Shown one piece after another: positions 51,012 to 61,186 of a stretch of 64,000 bases of DNA (position 1 is the first letter of the stretch; each line of letters begins with the position of its first letter). The notes beneath the pieces were generated by a model. It ran no database searches and was not told where the DNA came from. It was given only the letters and a program-made list of their open reading frames with translations. The position numbers and the translations under genes are program-made. Location: positions 2,542,001 to 2,606,000 of the forward strand of contig NZ_CP102286.1 in assembly GCF_025151215.1 (NCBI RefSeq), in the 5' to 3' direction. This DNA comes from Parabacteroides merdae ATCC 43184 (GTDB taxonomy: Bacteria > Bacteroidota > Bacteroidia > Bacteroidales > Tannerellaceae).

Positions 51012-52852
51012 CCAATCTCAGCAAAAAGTAAATAATACCAAAATGTATGCTTGAAACCATCCAACAAGGAACGAGGAGCTCCTTGTCGTACTTGTTCATA
51101 TCCTTTCTTAAACTGCACAAACCGATCCAATGTGGACGATTCGACACCATGTGCCTTGCAGTATTCCCAATCAACCTGTTGGTAAGCGGATAACTGCTCA
51201 TTCGAGATACCATGTCGGAGAGCATAGTCCTCCTCCAATGTATGATAATAATCTGAAAAGAAAAGCAGGGCCTCCTGTACCGGTTCGGCCAAATACTGAA
51301 GAGCCGGAGTTCCATAATAAGTATCGACGAACGATTGCACATGATTAAAGTCTTTCGCCAAAAGCAAATAAGCAAGTGCATATTGCATCGCATTTGAATT
51401 CGCAGGATTAACCGCTACGATTTTATAAAGATCGTCCATAGGAGACGCCAAAAGAACAAATGAATCATCCAAGGGGAAAGAGGCACGTCCAGTGCCTAAA
51501 GAAGGATCTTGCTCCACAGCTTCATCATCAAACAAAAAACGACGTTGAGCAGTGGCCCAACCGGCATAATGCACTGTTTTTTCCAACAAGGTTATATACT
51601 TCAACGCAACCAGATAATTCCCTCGCATCAGTTCAATCCGCACCAACATCTGAAGCATGGTCGGATTATATCCATTCAACGCGAATAAAGAGTTAAAAGC
51701 CACATTCTGAGCAGCAGCTATATTTCCCATCGCAAACCACAAATGAGCCAAACGGACATCGGCTGATTTATTATTCGGGATATAAACAAGCGATTGCGGA
51801 CCATATTGAGGATAAGTAAACAAATGGTCAAGCAGCACTCCCTGCTCTGCCAAAGAGAGATTCAAATAATTCGCATCATGATAGTGCATAATACGCTTAG
51901 AAGCTTCCCGTTGCAGATCTTTCCATTGTTTCATAACAGTATAATATTCATATCGATATTGTTCAAAAGAAACTCGAACCTGATTCATCCTCCGATCCTG
52001 CAAGAAGGAAAAAAGTCCTATTTCGCTTGTCAAAAGCAACAAGAAAACAATCCTTTGCAACCATTTACCATGCAACAGCGACATTCGCCCCACCACAACC
52101 CCAAACGGAAGAAGCAACAGTGCCACCCAACTGATATGATGGAAAACAGGCATTTCTAATGTCCATTCATAATAATTGGCAGAAGTACATCCTCGTTCCA
52201 TTTGAGCCATCACGCCGCTGCGCACAGCTCCCCAAGCCAATAACAATGTAAATGGAACATAAGACAGCGAACAAAGACTTTTTTTGCTCTTTCCAGCCAA
52301 ATCACAGCAAAAGGCACAACATGCGAACAAAGAGGCAACCGCTCCTGCCAACCCAAACAGAATAAACGCAATCGCCCCCCCCAGACACAATCGCATTCGC
52401 AAAGTTTCTCTGGCTGTAGACAAATAAAGATAAAGGCCAACCATAGCCATAGCATAGGCAATCAGCCCTTCATAAAAAAAGCAAGGATCAAACAAAGACA
52501 AAATCAAAGTCCCCGCCGGACAAAACGCAAGAGGGGCCAAAAACCATTTTCCTCCCAACTTACGCAAAATCCCCATACTTGCCAAGATGATAGAAAGAAG
52601 CAAAAGCGCAGTCAAAGAGACACTCCAAACAGTTGAATAAAAAAACTGGACAAGAAAACGGGACAAGCAAAGTGCCACCCCACCTGGCTGCAAAAGCAGG
52701 CCCGATACATAATCGGAATCAAAAAGAAATAATTGTTGCTGTTCCCGATTAAAAAAAGCATACTGAAAAGTTTCTTTTAGATACAGGCTCAGCAAGAACA
52801 AACCTATTGCAATAAATCCTATCCTTCCAACAATTATTTTTTTTCGCTTCAT
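51008..52852 (-). CDS. DUF6057-like membrane protein with TPR-type C-terminus
   Basis: A 614-residue inner-membrane protein. The N-terminal half has about nine hydrophobic helices (first: IIVGRIGFIAIGLFLLSLYL). From about residue 300 the protein is soluble and helical, with repeated units such as DVRLAHLWFAMGNIAAAQNV and MLQMLVRIELMRGNYLVALK that look like tetratricopeptide repeats. This matches DUF6057 proteins (name from memory). Function is unknown. It is co-expressed with the CxxCH propeller lipoprotein and lies downstream of SusD. Confidence 0.7.
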   Translation of the reverse strand: MKRKKIIVGRIGFIAIGLFLLSLYLKETFQYAFFNREQQQLFLFDSDYVSGLLLQPGGVALCLSRFLVQFFYSTVWSVSLTALLLLSIILASMGILRKLGGKWFLAPLAFCPAGTLILSLFDPCFFYEGLIAYAMAMVGLYLYLSTARETLRMRLCLGGAIAFILFGLAGAVASLFACCAFCCDLAGKSKKSLCSLSYVPFTLLLAWGAVRSGVMAQMERGCTSANYYEWTLEMPVFHHISWVALLLLPFGVVVGRMSLLHGKWLQRIVFLLLLTSEIGLFSFLQDRRMNQVRVSFEQYRYEYYTVMKQWKDLQREASKRIMHYHDANYLNLSLAEQGVLLDHLFTYPQYGPQSLVYIPNNKSADVRLAHLWFAMGNIAAAQNVAFNSLFALNGYNPTMLQMLVRIELMRGNYLVALKYITLLEKTVHYAGWATAQRRFLFDDEAVEQDPSLGTGRASFPLDDSFVLLASPMDDLYKIVAVNPANSNAMQYALAYLLLAKDFNHVQSFVDTYYGTPALQYLAEPVQEALLFFSDYYHTLEEDYALRHGISNEQLSAYQQVDWEYCKAHGVESSTLDRFVQFKKGYEQVRQGAPRSLLDGFKHTFWYYLLFAEIG

Positions 52853-52994
52853 TTTCTAATATTTTTAACAGGGAGAACGAGTCCCAAAGAAAAACATACC
52901 GATATTCCAAAAACTCTTTTTTCCTATTCTTTATCCACAACATCCACATATACATCTCCCACTTGTATTCACTTTTCCGATGTTCAACATAAAC

Positions 52995-53027
52995 AAGAAA
53001 GGGCAGCATTTTTACCACCCTTTCTTT
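52995..53027 (-). terminator. Intrinsic terminator after susD
   Basis: On the minus strand AGAAAGGG, a 14-base loop and CCCTTTCT are followed by TGTTTATG. It lies about 25 bp beyond the SusD stop. Expression of the DUF6057 and propeller genes may therefore be lower than that of susCD or may need their own promoter. Confidence 0.55.
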
Positions 53028-53052
53028 TCTAATATTATTATTTTCCAATTTA

Positions 53053-55017
53053 TTAATATCCAGTATTCTGCGGATATTCAATACCTGTATTAGACTGAAT
53101 TACCTGCGTCGGAATCGGATACTGATAATTATACGGATGGAAGTTGGAAATATACCGTTTTTCTACTGGATCCCATTCGCGCGGTTGATTAGAACCAGAC
53201 AAGTTTTCATACCCGAAAGCATATTTGCGAGCGCGATCATACATCGTATTACCCGTCGTTTCATCCTGAATCGGATGACAATCGCTAATATACGTTGCAT
53301 TCGGATTGACAGATAAACGATTCAACGTGATCCAACGGTTTTCCTCTCCCAACAACTCACGAGCACGTTCATCCAAAATATAGTCAATATCGATATCGGC
53401 AGCTGTACAATAAGATGCATTAGCACGATCACGCAATACATTGATATCAGCAGCAGCTTTCGACTTTTCTCCCAATGCCAAATAAGCTTCTGCACGAATC
53501 AGATAAGTTTCAGCTATACGCAACATATACCAATCACAGTCATAGGCTTTGTTGTCACCGTTCGGATGTCTGTCATCAGAAAATTTCCAAAAACGAGGGA
53601 AAATTTCAACTGTATCAGAAGCCGTAATAGCATAAGCCGCCTCATCGGCCGTGCCTCTAGCCTTTTCTGCCCGTGCATAAGCAGCAGCTTTTTCATCCAG
53701 CCAACGCGTTCCCCCCGGCGTATACCAGTTTCGCTGAATCATGACCTCAGAACCACGAAAATCTACCTTACCATTTTTGCAAGACTCTTCCCATAAACGA
53801 TCCCGTACATAATAGGTTGGAATAATACCGGTTCCTTGATAAGCCACATTCCCCCCCATCGAGTCACGGGCAATATTCGCTTCATAGCGATCTTTCGCAC
53901 TCGGTACATTCGATTTCGCACTACCCATAATACCTGGTTGAAAACAAGCCACATTGTCACCCCATAAATATATCTGAGTTCCATTTGACAAAGTGCGTTT
54001 TTTCGTATCATTCCGAACAGTCGTAGACATCCAAACCGACTCGATATTATTGGCATTAATACGCCACCATTCATTACCGCCGCCACCGGTAGAGTAAGTT
54101 CCATAATTATATTGGCAAACCCAAATAGCTTCTTTGTTATCTGTTGAGTTCTGGTTGCCACCTTCACGGAAAAGATCCCAATAAGCACCAGCGGGAGCAG
54201 CCAATGAATTACCATAACGATCGGTGGCCTCTCCAGCACGAGAACCAAAACGAGTCGTCATCAAGTGATAATCTCCGTCCGTACCATCGATAACACGAGT
54301 AGAGGCAGCCACAGCATTATCAAAATCCCCTAATGCTAAACTAATTTCCGCCAAATAATGATCAGCGGCAGCTCGTGTAAGCTTGCCCGGTTTAGAGGCT
54401 GTCTTTGGCAGATTAACTGCAGCATATTCAAAATCCTTCTTACAGAATTCCCATACAGTTTGACGATTACTTGGTGTATATCCCGTAGTAATTTCTGTCG
54501 CATGGTGTTCCAGAATAGGCACATTGCCATACATACCGGCCAATACACGATACGCCCATCCCCTGAAAAATACAGCCTCTGCACGGATAGCCAGTTTCTT
54601 CTCTTCAGAAGAATATTGGATATTAACACGTTCGTCTATCATATCAATGACAGTATTGGCCCGGTTGATCAACTTGAACAAATTATCATACCAATGACGT
54701 GTATATCCACTTTCAGAAGTCAATGTATTCCAATTTGAAAAATGATCATTTCCTCCTTTTTGACTATATGTGTCCAATCCGATTCCCCCAATCATCCAAG
54801 AGTGAGATCCATGCGTCTGCCCCATCATCAAAGACTGGATCTGGCGATAACAACCGTTAAGAGCCAATTCCATATCTGATTCTGATTGATAAAATGTCTG
54901 GTCATCGAATTTATAAGAATGCTCTTCCAAAAATTCATCTTGGCTTAAACACCCGGTCAAACCGGTTGCCAATGCTGTACTAACAGCTACTACAAAAAAA
55001 TATCTCGTGAGTTTCAT
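53053..55017 (-). CDS. susD: SusD/RagB family nutrient-binding lipoprotein
   Basis: A 654-residue surface lipoprotein (lipobox TGLTGC, about residue 23) that binds ligand over the SusC channel. TPR-like helices near the N-terminus (YQSESDMELALNGCYRQIQS, WYDNLFKLINRANTVIDMID) and the late segment WYMLRIAETYLIRAEAYLAL followed by DILDERARELLGEENRW-like sequence (YILDERARELLGEENRWITL) are standard SusD features. Length is in the upper normal range. It follows susC by 23 bp. Confidence 0.93.
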   Translation of the reverse strand: MKLTRYFFVVAVSTALATGLTGCLSQDEFLEEHSYKFDDQTFYQSESDMELALNGCYRQIQSLMMGQTHGSHSWMIGGIGLDTYSQKGGNDHFSNWNTLTSESGYTRHWYDNLFKLINRANTVIDMIDERVNIQYSSEEKKLAIRAEAVFFRGWAYRVLAGMYGNVPILEHHATEITTGYTPSNRQTVWEFCKKDFEYAAVNLPKTASKPGKLTRAAADHYLAEISLALGDFDNAVAASTRVIDGTDGDYHLMTTRFGSRAGEATDRYGNSLAAPAGAYWDLFREGGNQNSTDNKEAIWVCQYNYGTYSTGGGGNEWWRINANNIESVWMSTTVRNDTKKRTLSNGTQIYLWGDNVACFQPGIMGSAKSNVPSAKDRYEANIARDSMGGNVAYQGTGIIPTYYVRDRLWEESCKNGKVDFRGSEVMIQRNWYTPGGTRWLDEKAAAYARAEKARGTADEAAYAITASDTVEIFPRFWKFSDDRHPNGDNKAYDCDWYMLRIAETYLIRAEAYLALGEKSKAAADINVLRDRANASYCTAADIDIDYILDERARELLGEENRWITLNRLSVNPNATYISDCHPIQDETTGNTMYDRARKYAFGYENLSGSNQPREWDPVEKRYISNFHPYNYQYPIPTQVIQSNTGIEYPQNTGY

Positions 55018-55040
55018 ACGTAATTCTTTTTTATTTACTA

Positions 55041-58000
55041 TTAGAATGTCAAGTTAATGCCGGCTGTGAATGTACGATAGGTTCCTTTACTACCCATACT
55101 GCTGGATGTAGGGCCACCCGCAATCGTACCCCCATCTTCAGGATCCAAACCTGTCCAGCCTGTGATTGTAAACAAATCTGTACCGGAGACATACAAACGA
55201 AGGCCTTCGATTCCATAAGGTTTAATCAATTTTTGATCAAAATTATAAGAGAATACCAAGTCTTTCAATTTTAAGAAGGAACGCGGACTCCAGTACTGAT
55301 AGTTCAAAGAGTTATTGTATCCATAACGAGGATAATCGTTGGTATGATTTGTCGGGGTCCAAGGATCAACTGCATCCAGCTGGGCACCACTACCACCTAT
55401 ACTGTAAGCGTGCGGATTATAGCCTAAGAAATGAGTATCATTGCCCTGCATCCAACGAAAGTTGAAATACAAAGAGAAGTTTTTATAACTCAATGTGTTC
55501 CCTAAATTAATTGTGAACAACGGGTCCATTGATCCCAAATACTGACGATCATTGGCATCAATCTTGCCATCCTCATTAAAATCTTCGAACTTCAAATCAC
55601 CAGGAACCGCATTCGGCATGATCTTATTACCATCCTTGTCCACATAATTATCAACTTCTTCCTGACTCTGGAAAACCCCAACTTTCTTCAAATCATATGC
55701 TGCACCGATCGGTTTGCCGATAATTAAAGCATAGTAACTATCAAAACCGTAGGCAACCGCATTGGCCACATCATCCGCTTCTTCACCTTTGTAGTTCTTA
55801 CCATACAAGCTCTTGATTTCGTTACGGTTCAAATCAAATACCACATTAGTTTCCCACCGGAACTTTTCCTTACCATCACCATCAATATTCACAGAATTCA
55901 ATGTGATTTCAATACCTTTATTCGTCACTTTACCAGCATTTGCTTTAGCAGTCTGGAAACCGGTAGGATACGGAACAGAACGATCCATCAACATATCGGT
56001 CGTTTTACCCGCATATACATCAACGGCACCTCCCAAACGACCGGCCAATACATTGTAATCAATACCTACATTAAACTTTTCAACAGTCGCCCATGTTAAA
56101 GAACGGTTCGGCAAGGAAGAAGGAACCAGTCCGAAAGCACTACCGGAAGCAGAATCTCCAAACCAAGTATAAGTGGTTCCAACCGAACCAATCGTCGCAT
56201 ACGGAGAAACGGAGCGACTACCGTTCTGTCCCCAAGAGAAACGGAGCTTCAGATAATCCAACCAATCCGCGTTGTCTTTGACAAAATTTTCGTTACTCAA
56301 CACCCAAGCTGCAGAGGCACCATAGAAGTTACCCCACTTGTTACCAGCAGAGAAGGCTGAATAACCATCACGGCGAAACGTGAAATTCGCATAGTAAGTA
56401 CTTTTATAATTGTAATTAACACGAGTCAATATACCTATGGCAGAACTACTTGTACGTTCACGGCGAATTGTACGTGTATTAGCCAAGTCCTGTTTATAAA
56501 CCCCTAACGTAGTTGGAACAGAAAATCCCTTAAAATCGGTACGGAGCAATTCGCTGTTGGATGCTTCACGTGTATAACCAATCATGGCATCCACATGATG
56601 GTTTTTAAAATCACGCGTATATGTAAAGATGTTATCTACGTTCCAGGTAGAAGAAAGTTGTGTATAGGAATAACCTTCAACATTCACCCCAAATTTATCC
56701 GGATTGTCCATATCAGCAGTATTGTCCGTATTCACCCAAATACGAGGATCATTAAAAACATCACGCATAGCTGAATTACGGCGGGCATTCAATGAAATAC
56801 GATAAGACAACCCTTGTAGAAATGGAAAATCTACCTGTGCATACGCAACACCATTGATGTTATAATTACGCTTCTGATCATCTGTCCACAAATGAGAGTC
56901 ACCAGCACCAGATCCCCAAAACGGACTGGCAGAATTGCCGTCAGGTCTGGAATTCGGCCAATTCTCGTACCCCGGCTGACGCGCATGCGTATAAGAATAG
57001 GGTGTCATCCAAGTGGCGTTCTGAATACGAGCAGGAACTCCCCATTCTTTAGCACCTAAATAATTCCCCTTCAAACCAATTTTCAACCATTCCTTTGCCT
57101 GAATATCCAACTTGGTCATGATGTTATATTTTTCATAATCATCCCCTTTACGAATACCCTTTTGGCGCGTATAATCACCTGAAATATAATAGTTCACAAT
57201 TTTTGAACGACCGGAAACACTCACGTCATACTTTTGGCCAAAACCGGTACGTGAGATTTCATCCAGCCAGTCTGTATAAACACCCTCATTATAAGCATCA
57301 TACTCAACCGTATTCATCAACTGAGCTCTATCAAAATCAGATGACCAGACAGCATCAGAAGGAATACTACCGCCTGCCTGTTTTGCATAGAAACGGTTGC
57401 GGAAGAATTTTTCTTCATCCGTCACCATTTTCGGCATACGAGACCAACCGGAAAAGTTCCAACTCGAGTTCACATTGATTACCGGCCTTTCGCTCAATCC
57501 TCTTTTAGTCGTAATAATGATCACACCATTAGCAGCACGTGAACCGTAAATTGCCGCAGCAGAAGCATCTTTCAGCACGTCTACACTCTGAATGTCATTC
57601 GTATTGATTTCATTGATTGAACCAAAACTAATCACGCCATCGACTATCAACAACGGCTGATTGACACTTTGCTGGCCAGCTGAAACATCAGCAGGAATTG
57701 CATTCTTACCACGGATATTCAGACTACTGAAGTTATCTCCCCCCGCACTATTGGTAGGAGAGTAACGGAAACCTGCCACTTTACTAGATAAGGACCCCAT
57801 TACGTTCGGATTTGGCAGAGCAGCAAGTTCATCTGTCATCTGCACATTTGAAATTGCGCCGGAAAGATCTTTTTTCCGAGCCGTTCCATAACCGATAACA
57901 ACAACTTCTTCCAGTTGCTCGGTATCTTCTTCTAATTTGACATTAATAAACGTCTGATTTCCCACTTTCACCTCTTGGGACCTAAAACCGATAAACGAAA

Positions 58001-58220
58001 AAACCAATACGGCATCTTTTCCACCTGGAATACTTGATAAAGTAAACGTACCATCAGCACCTGTCATCGTACCGACCATCGTTCCTTTAATTGCAATATT
58101 AACACCAGGCATTTCTATTCCACCTGCATCAACTACTTTCCCTGAAACAGAGACTTGGGCAAACATCTGCAATCCTATACAGGATAGAAGACCCAAAAAC
58201 AATAGAATCCGACTCTTCAT
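55041..58220 (-). CDS. susC: SusC/RagA family TonB-dependent outer-membrane transporter
   Basis: A 1059-residue TonB-dependent receptor. Signal peptide (MKSRILLFLGLLSCIGLQMF AQ), carboxypeptidase-like regulatory domain (VSGKVVDAGGIEMPGVNIAI, about 25-100), TonB box region (LEEVVVIGYGTARKKDLSGA, about 105-125), plug with the hallmark DVLKDASAAAIYGSRAANGV followed by IIITTKRG (about 205-232), then the 22-strand barrel ending YRTFTAGINLTF. The start at 58220 is preferred over 58232. No anti-sigma-interacting N-terminal extension (STN/FecR) is seen, in line with control by the AraC regulator. Confidence 0.94.
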   Translation of the reverse strand: MKSRILLFLGLLSCIGLQMFAQVSVSGKVVDAGGIEMPGVNIAIKGTMVGTMTGADGTFTLSSIPGGKDAVLVFSFIGFRSQEVKVGNQTFINVKLEEDTEQLEEVVVIGYGTARKKDLSGAISNVQMTDELAALPNPNVMGSLSSKVAGFRYSPTNSAGGDNFSSLNIRGKNAIPADVSAGQQSVNQPLLIVDGVISFGSINEINTNDIQSVDVLKDASAAAIYGSRAANGVIIITTKRGLSERPVINVNSSWNFSGWSRMPKMVTDEEKFFRNRFYAKQAGGSIPSDAVWSSDFDRAQLMNTVEYDAYNEGVYTDWLDEISRTGFGQKYDVSVSGRSKIVNYYISGDYTRQKGIRKGDDYEKYNIMTKLDIQAKEWLKIGLKGNYLGAKEWGVPARIQNATWMTPYSYTHARQPGYENWPNSRPDGNSASPFWGSGAGDSHLWTDDQKRNYNINGVAYAQVDFPFLQGLSYRISLNARRNSAMRDVFNDPRIWVNTDNTADMDNPDKFGVNVEGYSYTQLSSTWNVDNIFTYTRDFKNHHVDAMIGYTREASNSELLRTDFKGFSVPTTLGVYKQDLANTRTIRRERTSSSAIGILTRVNYNYKSTYYANFTFRRDGYSAFSAGNKWGNFYGASAAWVLSNENFVKDNADWLDYLKLRFSWGQNGSRSVSPYATIGSVGTTYTWFGDSASGSAFGLVPSSLPNRSLTWATVEKFNVGIDYNVLAGRLGGAVDVYAGKTTDMLMDRSVPYPTGFQTAKANAGKVTNKGIEITLNSVNIDGDGKEKFRWETNVVFDLNRNEIKSLYGKNYKGEEADDVANAVAYGFDSYYALIIGKPIGAAYDLKKVGVFQSQEEVDNYVDKDGNKIMPNAVPGDLKFEDFNEDGKIDANDRQYLGSMDPLFTINLGNTLSYKNFSLYFNFRWMQGNDTHFLGYNPHAYSIGGSGAQLDAVDPWTPTNHTNDYPRYGYNNSLNYQYWSPRSFLKLKDLVFSYNFDQKLIKPYGIEGLRLYVSGTDLFTITGWTGLDPEDGGTIAGGPTSSSMGSKGTYRTFTAGINLTF

Positions 58221-58625
58221 AATTACTATCATTAAAGTTAAACATTATTTGCAAATATTCATTTTAAAAAAAAAACAAAACCATAAAGAATGGTATTTTT
58301 ATACAGTTTTTTGACCATTCGAATAAATCAAACTTCTATGACTTTCCTTAGAAAAAATCTTTTTTGTCATTTGTTATTTTTTTTGACATAAATCCTTTCT
58401 TTTTTGACACCACATCCATTTTCTTATCTTAGTGAGATAAGGAAATAATATTTTATAACAAATTATTTTTCAACTATATATATATCATTCACCTCTTAAA
58501 TGTTATTATTGAGTTTATCTTTTCACGTCTATTTTTAAACAAAAGAGAAGAATCCTTTTTATTATCTTTGTTTCATCGTTAACTAAATTTTATATTTTAA
58601 TACAATAACACTAAAAACATATCTT
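58221..58625. promoter_or_regulatory. Divergent control region between susC and the ADP-ribosylglycohydrolase gene
   Basis: This 405-bp AT-rich region must hold both promoters. On the plus strand TATCTTTG at 58563-58570 is a -7 box for the gene at 58626. An inverted repeat CTTATCT-TAGTG-AGATAAG at 58423-58441 lies near the middle and could be a regulator site. Two TTTTTTGACA phrases (58379-58387 and 58400-58409) are also possible direct binding sites. Confidence 0.5.
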
Positions 58626-60170
58626 ATGATGAACAAAATCCTACTCTTTTTAGCAATTGGGTTTGCAACAGGAATGCTTTCTTGCTCACAACAGACATTG
58701 GAAAAAACAGATAGTCTTCCTCAAACCTATACGATTAGCCAAGAAAGGCTATTAGACAAAATCAAAGGTGGCTGGGCTGGACAAACGATCGGCGTAGCAT
58801 ACGGAGGTCCGACTGAATTCCGTTATCGAAGCGCCATGATTCAAGACTACGTCCCGATTAGCTATGCAGATGGGTGTATCAAGAACTATTTCAAGCATGC
58901 TCCCGGATTGTTTGATGACATCTATATGGATTTGACATTCGTAGAGGTCTTCGACCGTTTGGGAATAGACGCTCCAGTCGACTCTTTCGCACACGCATTT
59001 GCTCACGCAGACTATGGACTTTGGCACGCCAATCAGGCAGCACGCTACAACATTTTAAACGGCATTATGCCTCCTGCTTCCGGACATTGGCTGAATAACC
59101 CACATGCCGATGATATCGATTACCAAATCGAAGCCGATTTTGCTGGCTTAATGACACCAGGTATGCCAAATACAGCTTCCGAAATATCAGATAAGATCGG
59201 TCATATCATGAATTATGGCGATGGATGGTATGGTGGGGTCTATATAGGTGCCATGTATTCGCTTGCTTTCATTTCCGATGACATTAACATAGTAGTCCAA
59301 GAAGCCTTGAAAACCATTCCAGAAAACAGCCGCTTCCACCAGTGTATGAACGATGTAATCCAATGGCATCGACAATATCCAAACGACTGGAAACAAACAT
59401 GGGCTGAATGTGAAAAAAAATGGAATCAGGATATCGGCTGTCCTGAAGGGACTTTACTTCCATACAATATTGATGCCGTCATCAATTGCGCATACGTAGT
59501 TATGGGATTGCTGTACGGAGAGGGTGATTTTTATAAAACTATGGATATCTCAACACGCTGCGGACAAGACTCCGACTGCAATCCAGCATCTGCAGCAGGC
59601 ATTCTGGCCACTATACAAGGATATAGCCAGATTCCCGAATACTGGATGAAAAACTTGCGTGAAGTAGAGAACCTCAATTTTGCCTATACAGATATGTCTT
59701 TAAACCAGACCTACCAAACCTCTTTCAAACATGCATTGCAGATGATCAAACGCAACGGTGGCAGCATCAGTGGAGACAATATTACTATTGTCTGCCAGAC
59801 ACCTGTTCCAGTCCGTTTTGAACAAGCATTCGAAGGCATGTTCCCAATTGGCCGTCAGGAAATCCGGAAGGAACTAAGACACCTCGGCTCATTTACTTTC
59901 GAAGGGACAGGTATCGTTTTCACGGGCTACATCCGGGGAGCTAAAAACTATGTTGCTCAAGTAGAAATGTATGTTGACGGAAAAATCATTGAAAGGGCTG
60001 TTCTACCAACCGGGAAAAATCATCGTGTAGACCTGTTCTGGAAATATCAGTTGCCAGAAGGAAAACATATCGTTACATTCAAATGGCTGAATCCCGATTC
60101 CAATGCTCAAATCCACTGTAATGACGCTCTTATCTACTCTAACAGACCGCTCCCGATTCCTCATCAATAA
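58626..60170 (+). CDS. Exported ADP-ribosylglycohydrolase-fold lipoprotein
   Basis: A 514-residue lipoprotein (lipobox GMLSC, about residue 20). Residues about 40-350 form an ADP-ribosylglycohydrolase (ARH/DraG-type) domain: entry motif DKIKGGWAGQTIGVAYGGPT, metal-binding FDDIYMDLTFVEVF and C-terminal metal motif CGQDSDCNPASAAGIL. These residues bind two Mg ions in family enzymes that remove ADP-ribose from proteins, nucleotides or related glycosides. A beta-rich C-terminal domain (about 385-505) may bind ligand. It is divergent from susC and followed by the AraC gene. The substrate is unknown; activity on a nucleoside-like glycoside is inferred. Confidence 0.83.
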   Translation: MMNKILLFLAIGFATGMLSCSQQTLEKTDSLPQTYTISQERLLDKIKGGWAGQTIGVAYGGPTEFRYRSAMIQDYVPISYADGCIKNYFKHAPGLFDDIYMDLTFVEVFDRLGIDAPVDSFAHAFAHADYGLWHANQAARYNILNGIMPPASGHWLNNPHADDIDYQIEADFAGLMTPGMPNTASEISDKIGHIMNYGDGWYGGVYIGAMYSLAFISDDINIVVQEALKTIPENSRFHQCMNDVIQWHRQYPNDWKQTWAECEKKWNQDIGCPEGTLLPYNIDAVINCAYVVMGLLYGEGDFYKTMDISTRCGQDSDCNPASAAGILATIQGYSQIPEYWMKNLREVENLNFAYTDMSLNQTYQTSFKHALQMIKRNGGSISGDNITIVCQTPVPVRFEQAFEGMFPIGRQEIRKELRHLGSFTFEGTGIVFTGYIRGAKNYVAQVEMYVDGKIIERAVLPTGKNHRVDLFWKYQLPEGKHIVTFKWLNPDSNAQIHCNDALIYSNRPLPIPHQ

Positions 60171-60265
60171 AGGGAACAAACTAAAACTGAGGACAGGTGG
60201 ATATTAAATAAAAAAGTTATTCTGAGATTTATGCAAATAGATAAAAAATACTAAAAACAAAAAAA

Positions 60266-61186
60266 ATGAATGTAGACTACAATAAACACAACATTGTCAA
60301 ATACTTAGCAAACAATAAAGATAAAGACATATGGAAAATGTCGGTGAGCAGTATAGGATTCCAATCCACCAAGTTTCTAGACAGCTATCCTCCAAAAGGC
60401 CATCCATTCGGATACACCTTCAATCCCGAACGAGGACGAATCTTAGACGAATTCTCCTTAATCTATATTACAAAAGGGAGAGGAACATTTCAGTCCGGCA
60501 ACTGTTCCGAAAAAAAAATAACTAAAGGAGATGTTTTCCTTTTGTTTCCCAGAGAATGGCATACATACCGACCGGCAAAAGACATCGGATGGAATGAATA
60601 TTTTGTAACTTTCCAAGGAGAATATTTTAATAAATTACTCAATAAGATTTTCCAACCTAATGATCCCATTATCCACATCGGCATAAACGAACAAATAGTC
60701 AAGCATTTTCTTGAAATGCTTGACTATGCCAAGGCACAGTCACCCGGATTTCAAGCTGTCATGGCGGGAATTATGATGCATATGATCGGCGATATCTATT
60801 CGATCAACAAAAACTATGATTGTGAACCAGCTTCTCTGCAGAAGATACAGGAGGCATGCGTACTGATTCTAGAAAACATTTACGACAAATTAACACCGGA
60901 AGACATTGCCGAATCCATCAACATGAGCTATTCCAATCTCAGGAAATCATTCAAGCGATACACCGGAATCACCATCCATCAATACATTTTACAACAAAAA
61001 ATTAGTAATATCAAAAAATTACTGGACAATACGGAAATGTCGGTCCAAGACATTGCAATGAAGTTAAATTTCGGGTCGGCCAACTACTTCTCGTGCTTTT
61101 TCAAGAGTAAAACAGGTATAAGCCCACTTTCCTACCGGAAAAAATTCGAAAAGTTGCAGGAAAAAGCCCCAAAGGCTCTGTATTAA
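60266..61186 (+). CDS. AraC family transcriptional regulator
   Basis: A 306-residue regulator with an N-terminal cupin-type ligand domain (about residues 25-150, including FLLFPREWHTYRPAKDIGWN) and two C-terminal helix-turn-helix motifs (LTPEDIAESINMSYSNLRKS and MSVQDIAMKLNFGSANYFSC, followed by FKSKTGISPLSYRKKF). It lies 95 bp after the ADP-ribosylglycohydrolase gene and on the same strand, so it is likely the local sensor that activates the susCD operon in response to a small molecule. Confidence 0.92.
   Translation: MNVDYNKHNIVKYLANNKDKDIWKMSVSSIGFQSTKFLDSYPPKGHPFGYTFNPERGRILDEFSLIYITKGRGTFQSGNCSEKKITKGDVFLLFPREWHTYRPAKDIGWNEYFVTFQGEYFNKLLNKIFQPNDPIIHIGINEQIVKHFLEMLDYAKAQSPGFQAVMAGIMMHMIGDIYSINKNYDCEPASLQKIQEACVLILENIYDKLTPEDIAESINMSYSNLRKSFKRYTGITIHQYILQQKISNIKKLLDNTEMSVQDIAMKLNFGSANYFSCFFKSKTGISPLSYRKKFEKLQEKAPKALY

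Noticed and set aside
52749-53081. 110-codon minus-strand frame between susD and the DUF6057 gene
   Set aside because: It overlaps the ends of both neighbours and the terminator hairpin, and its composition does not look like a real protein.
54336-54629. Open frames in other registers within susD (also 53514-53696 and 53763-54248)
   Set aside because: They are shadow frames of a well-supported SusD gene.
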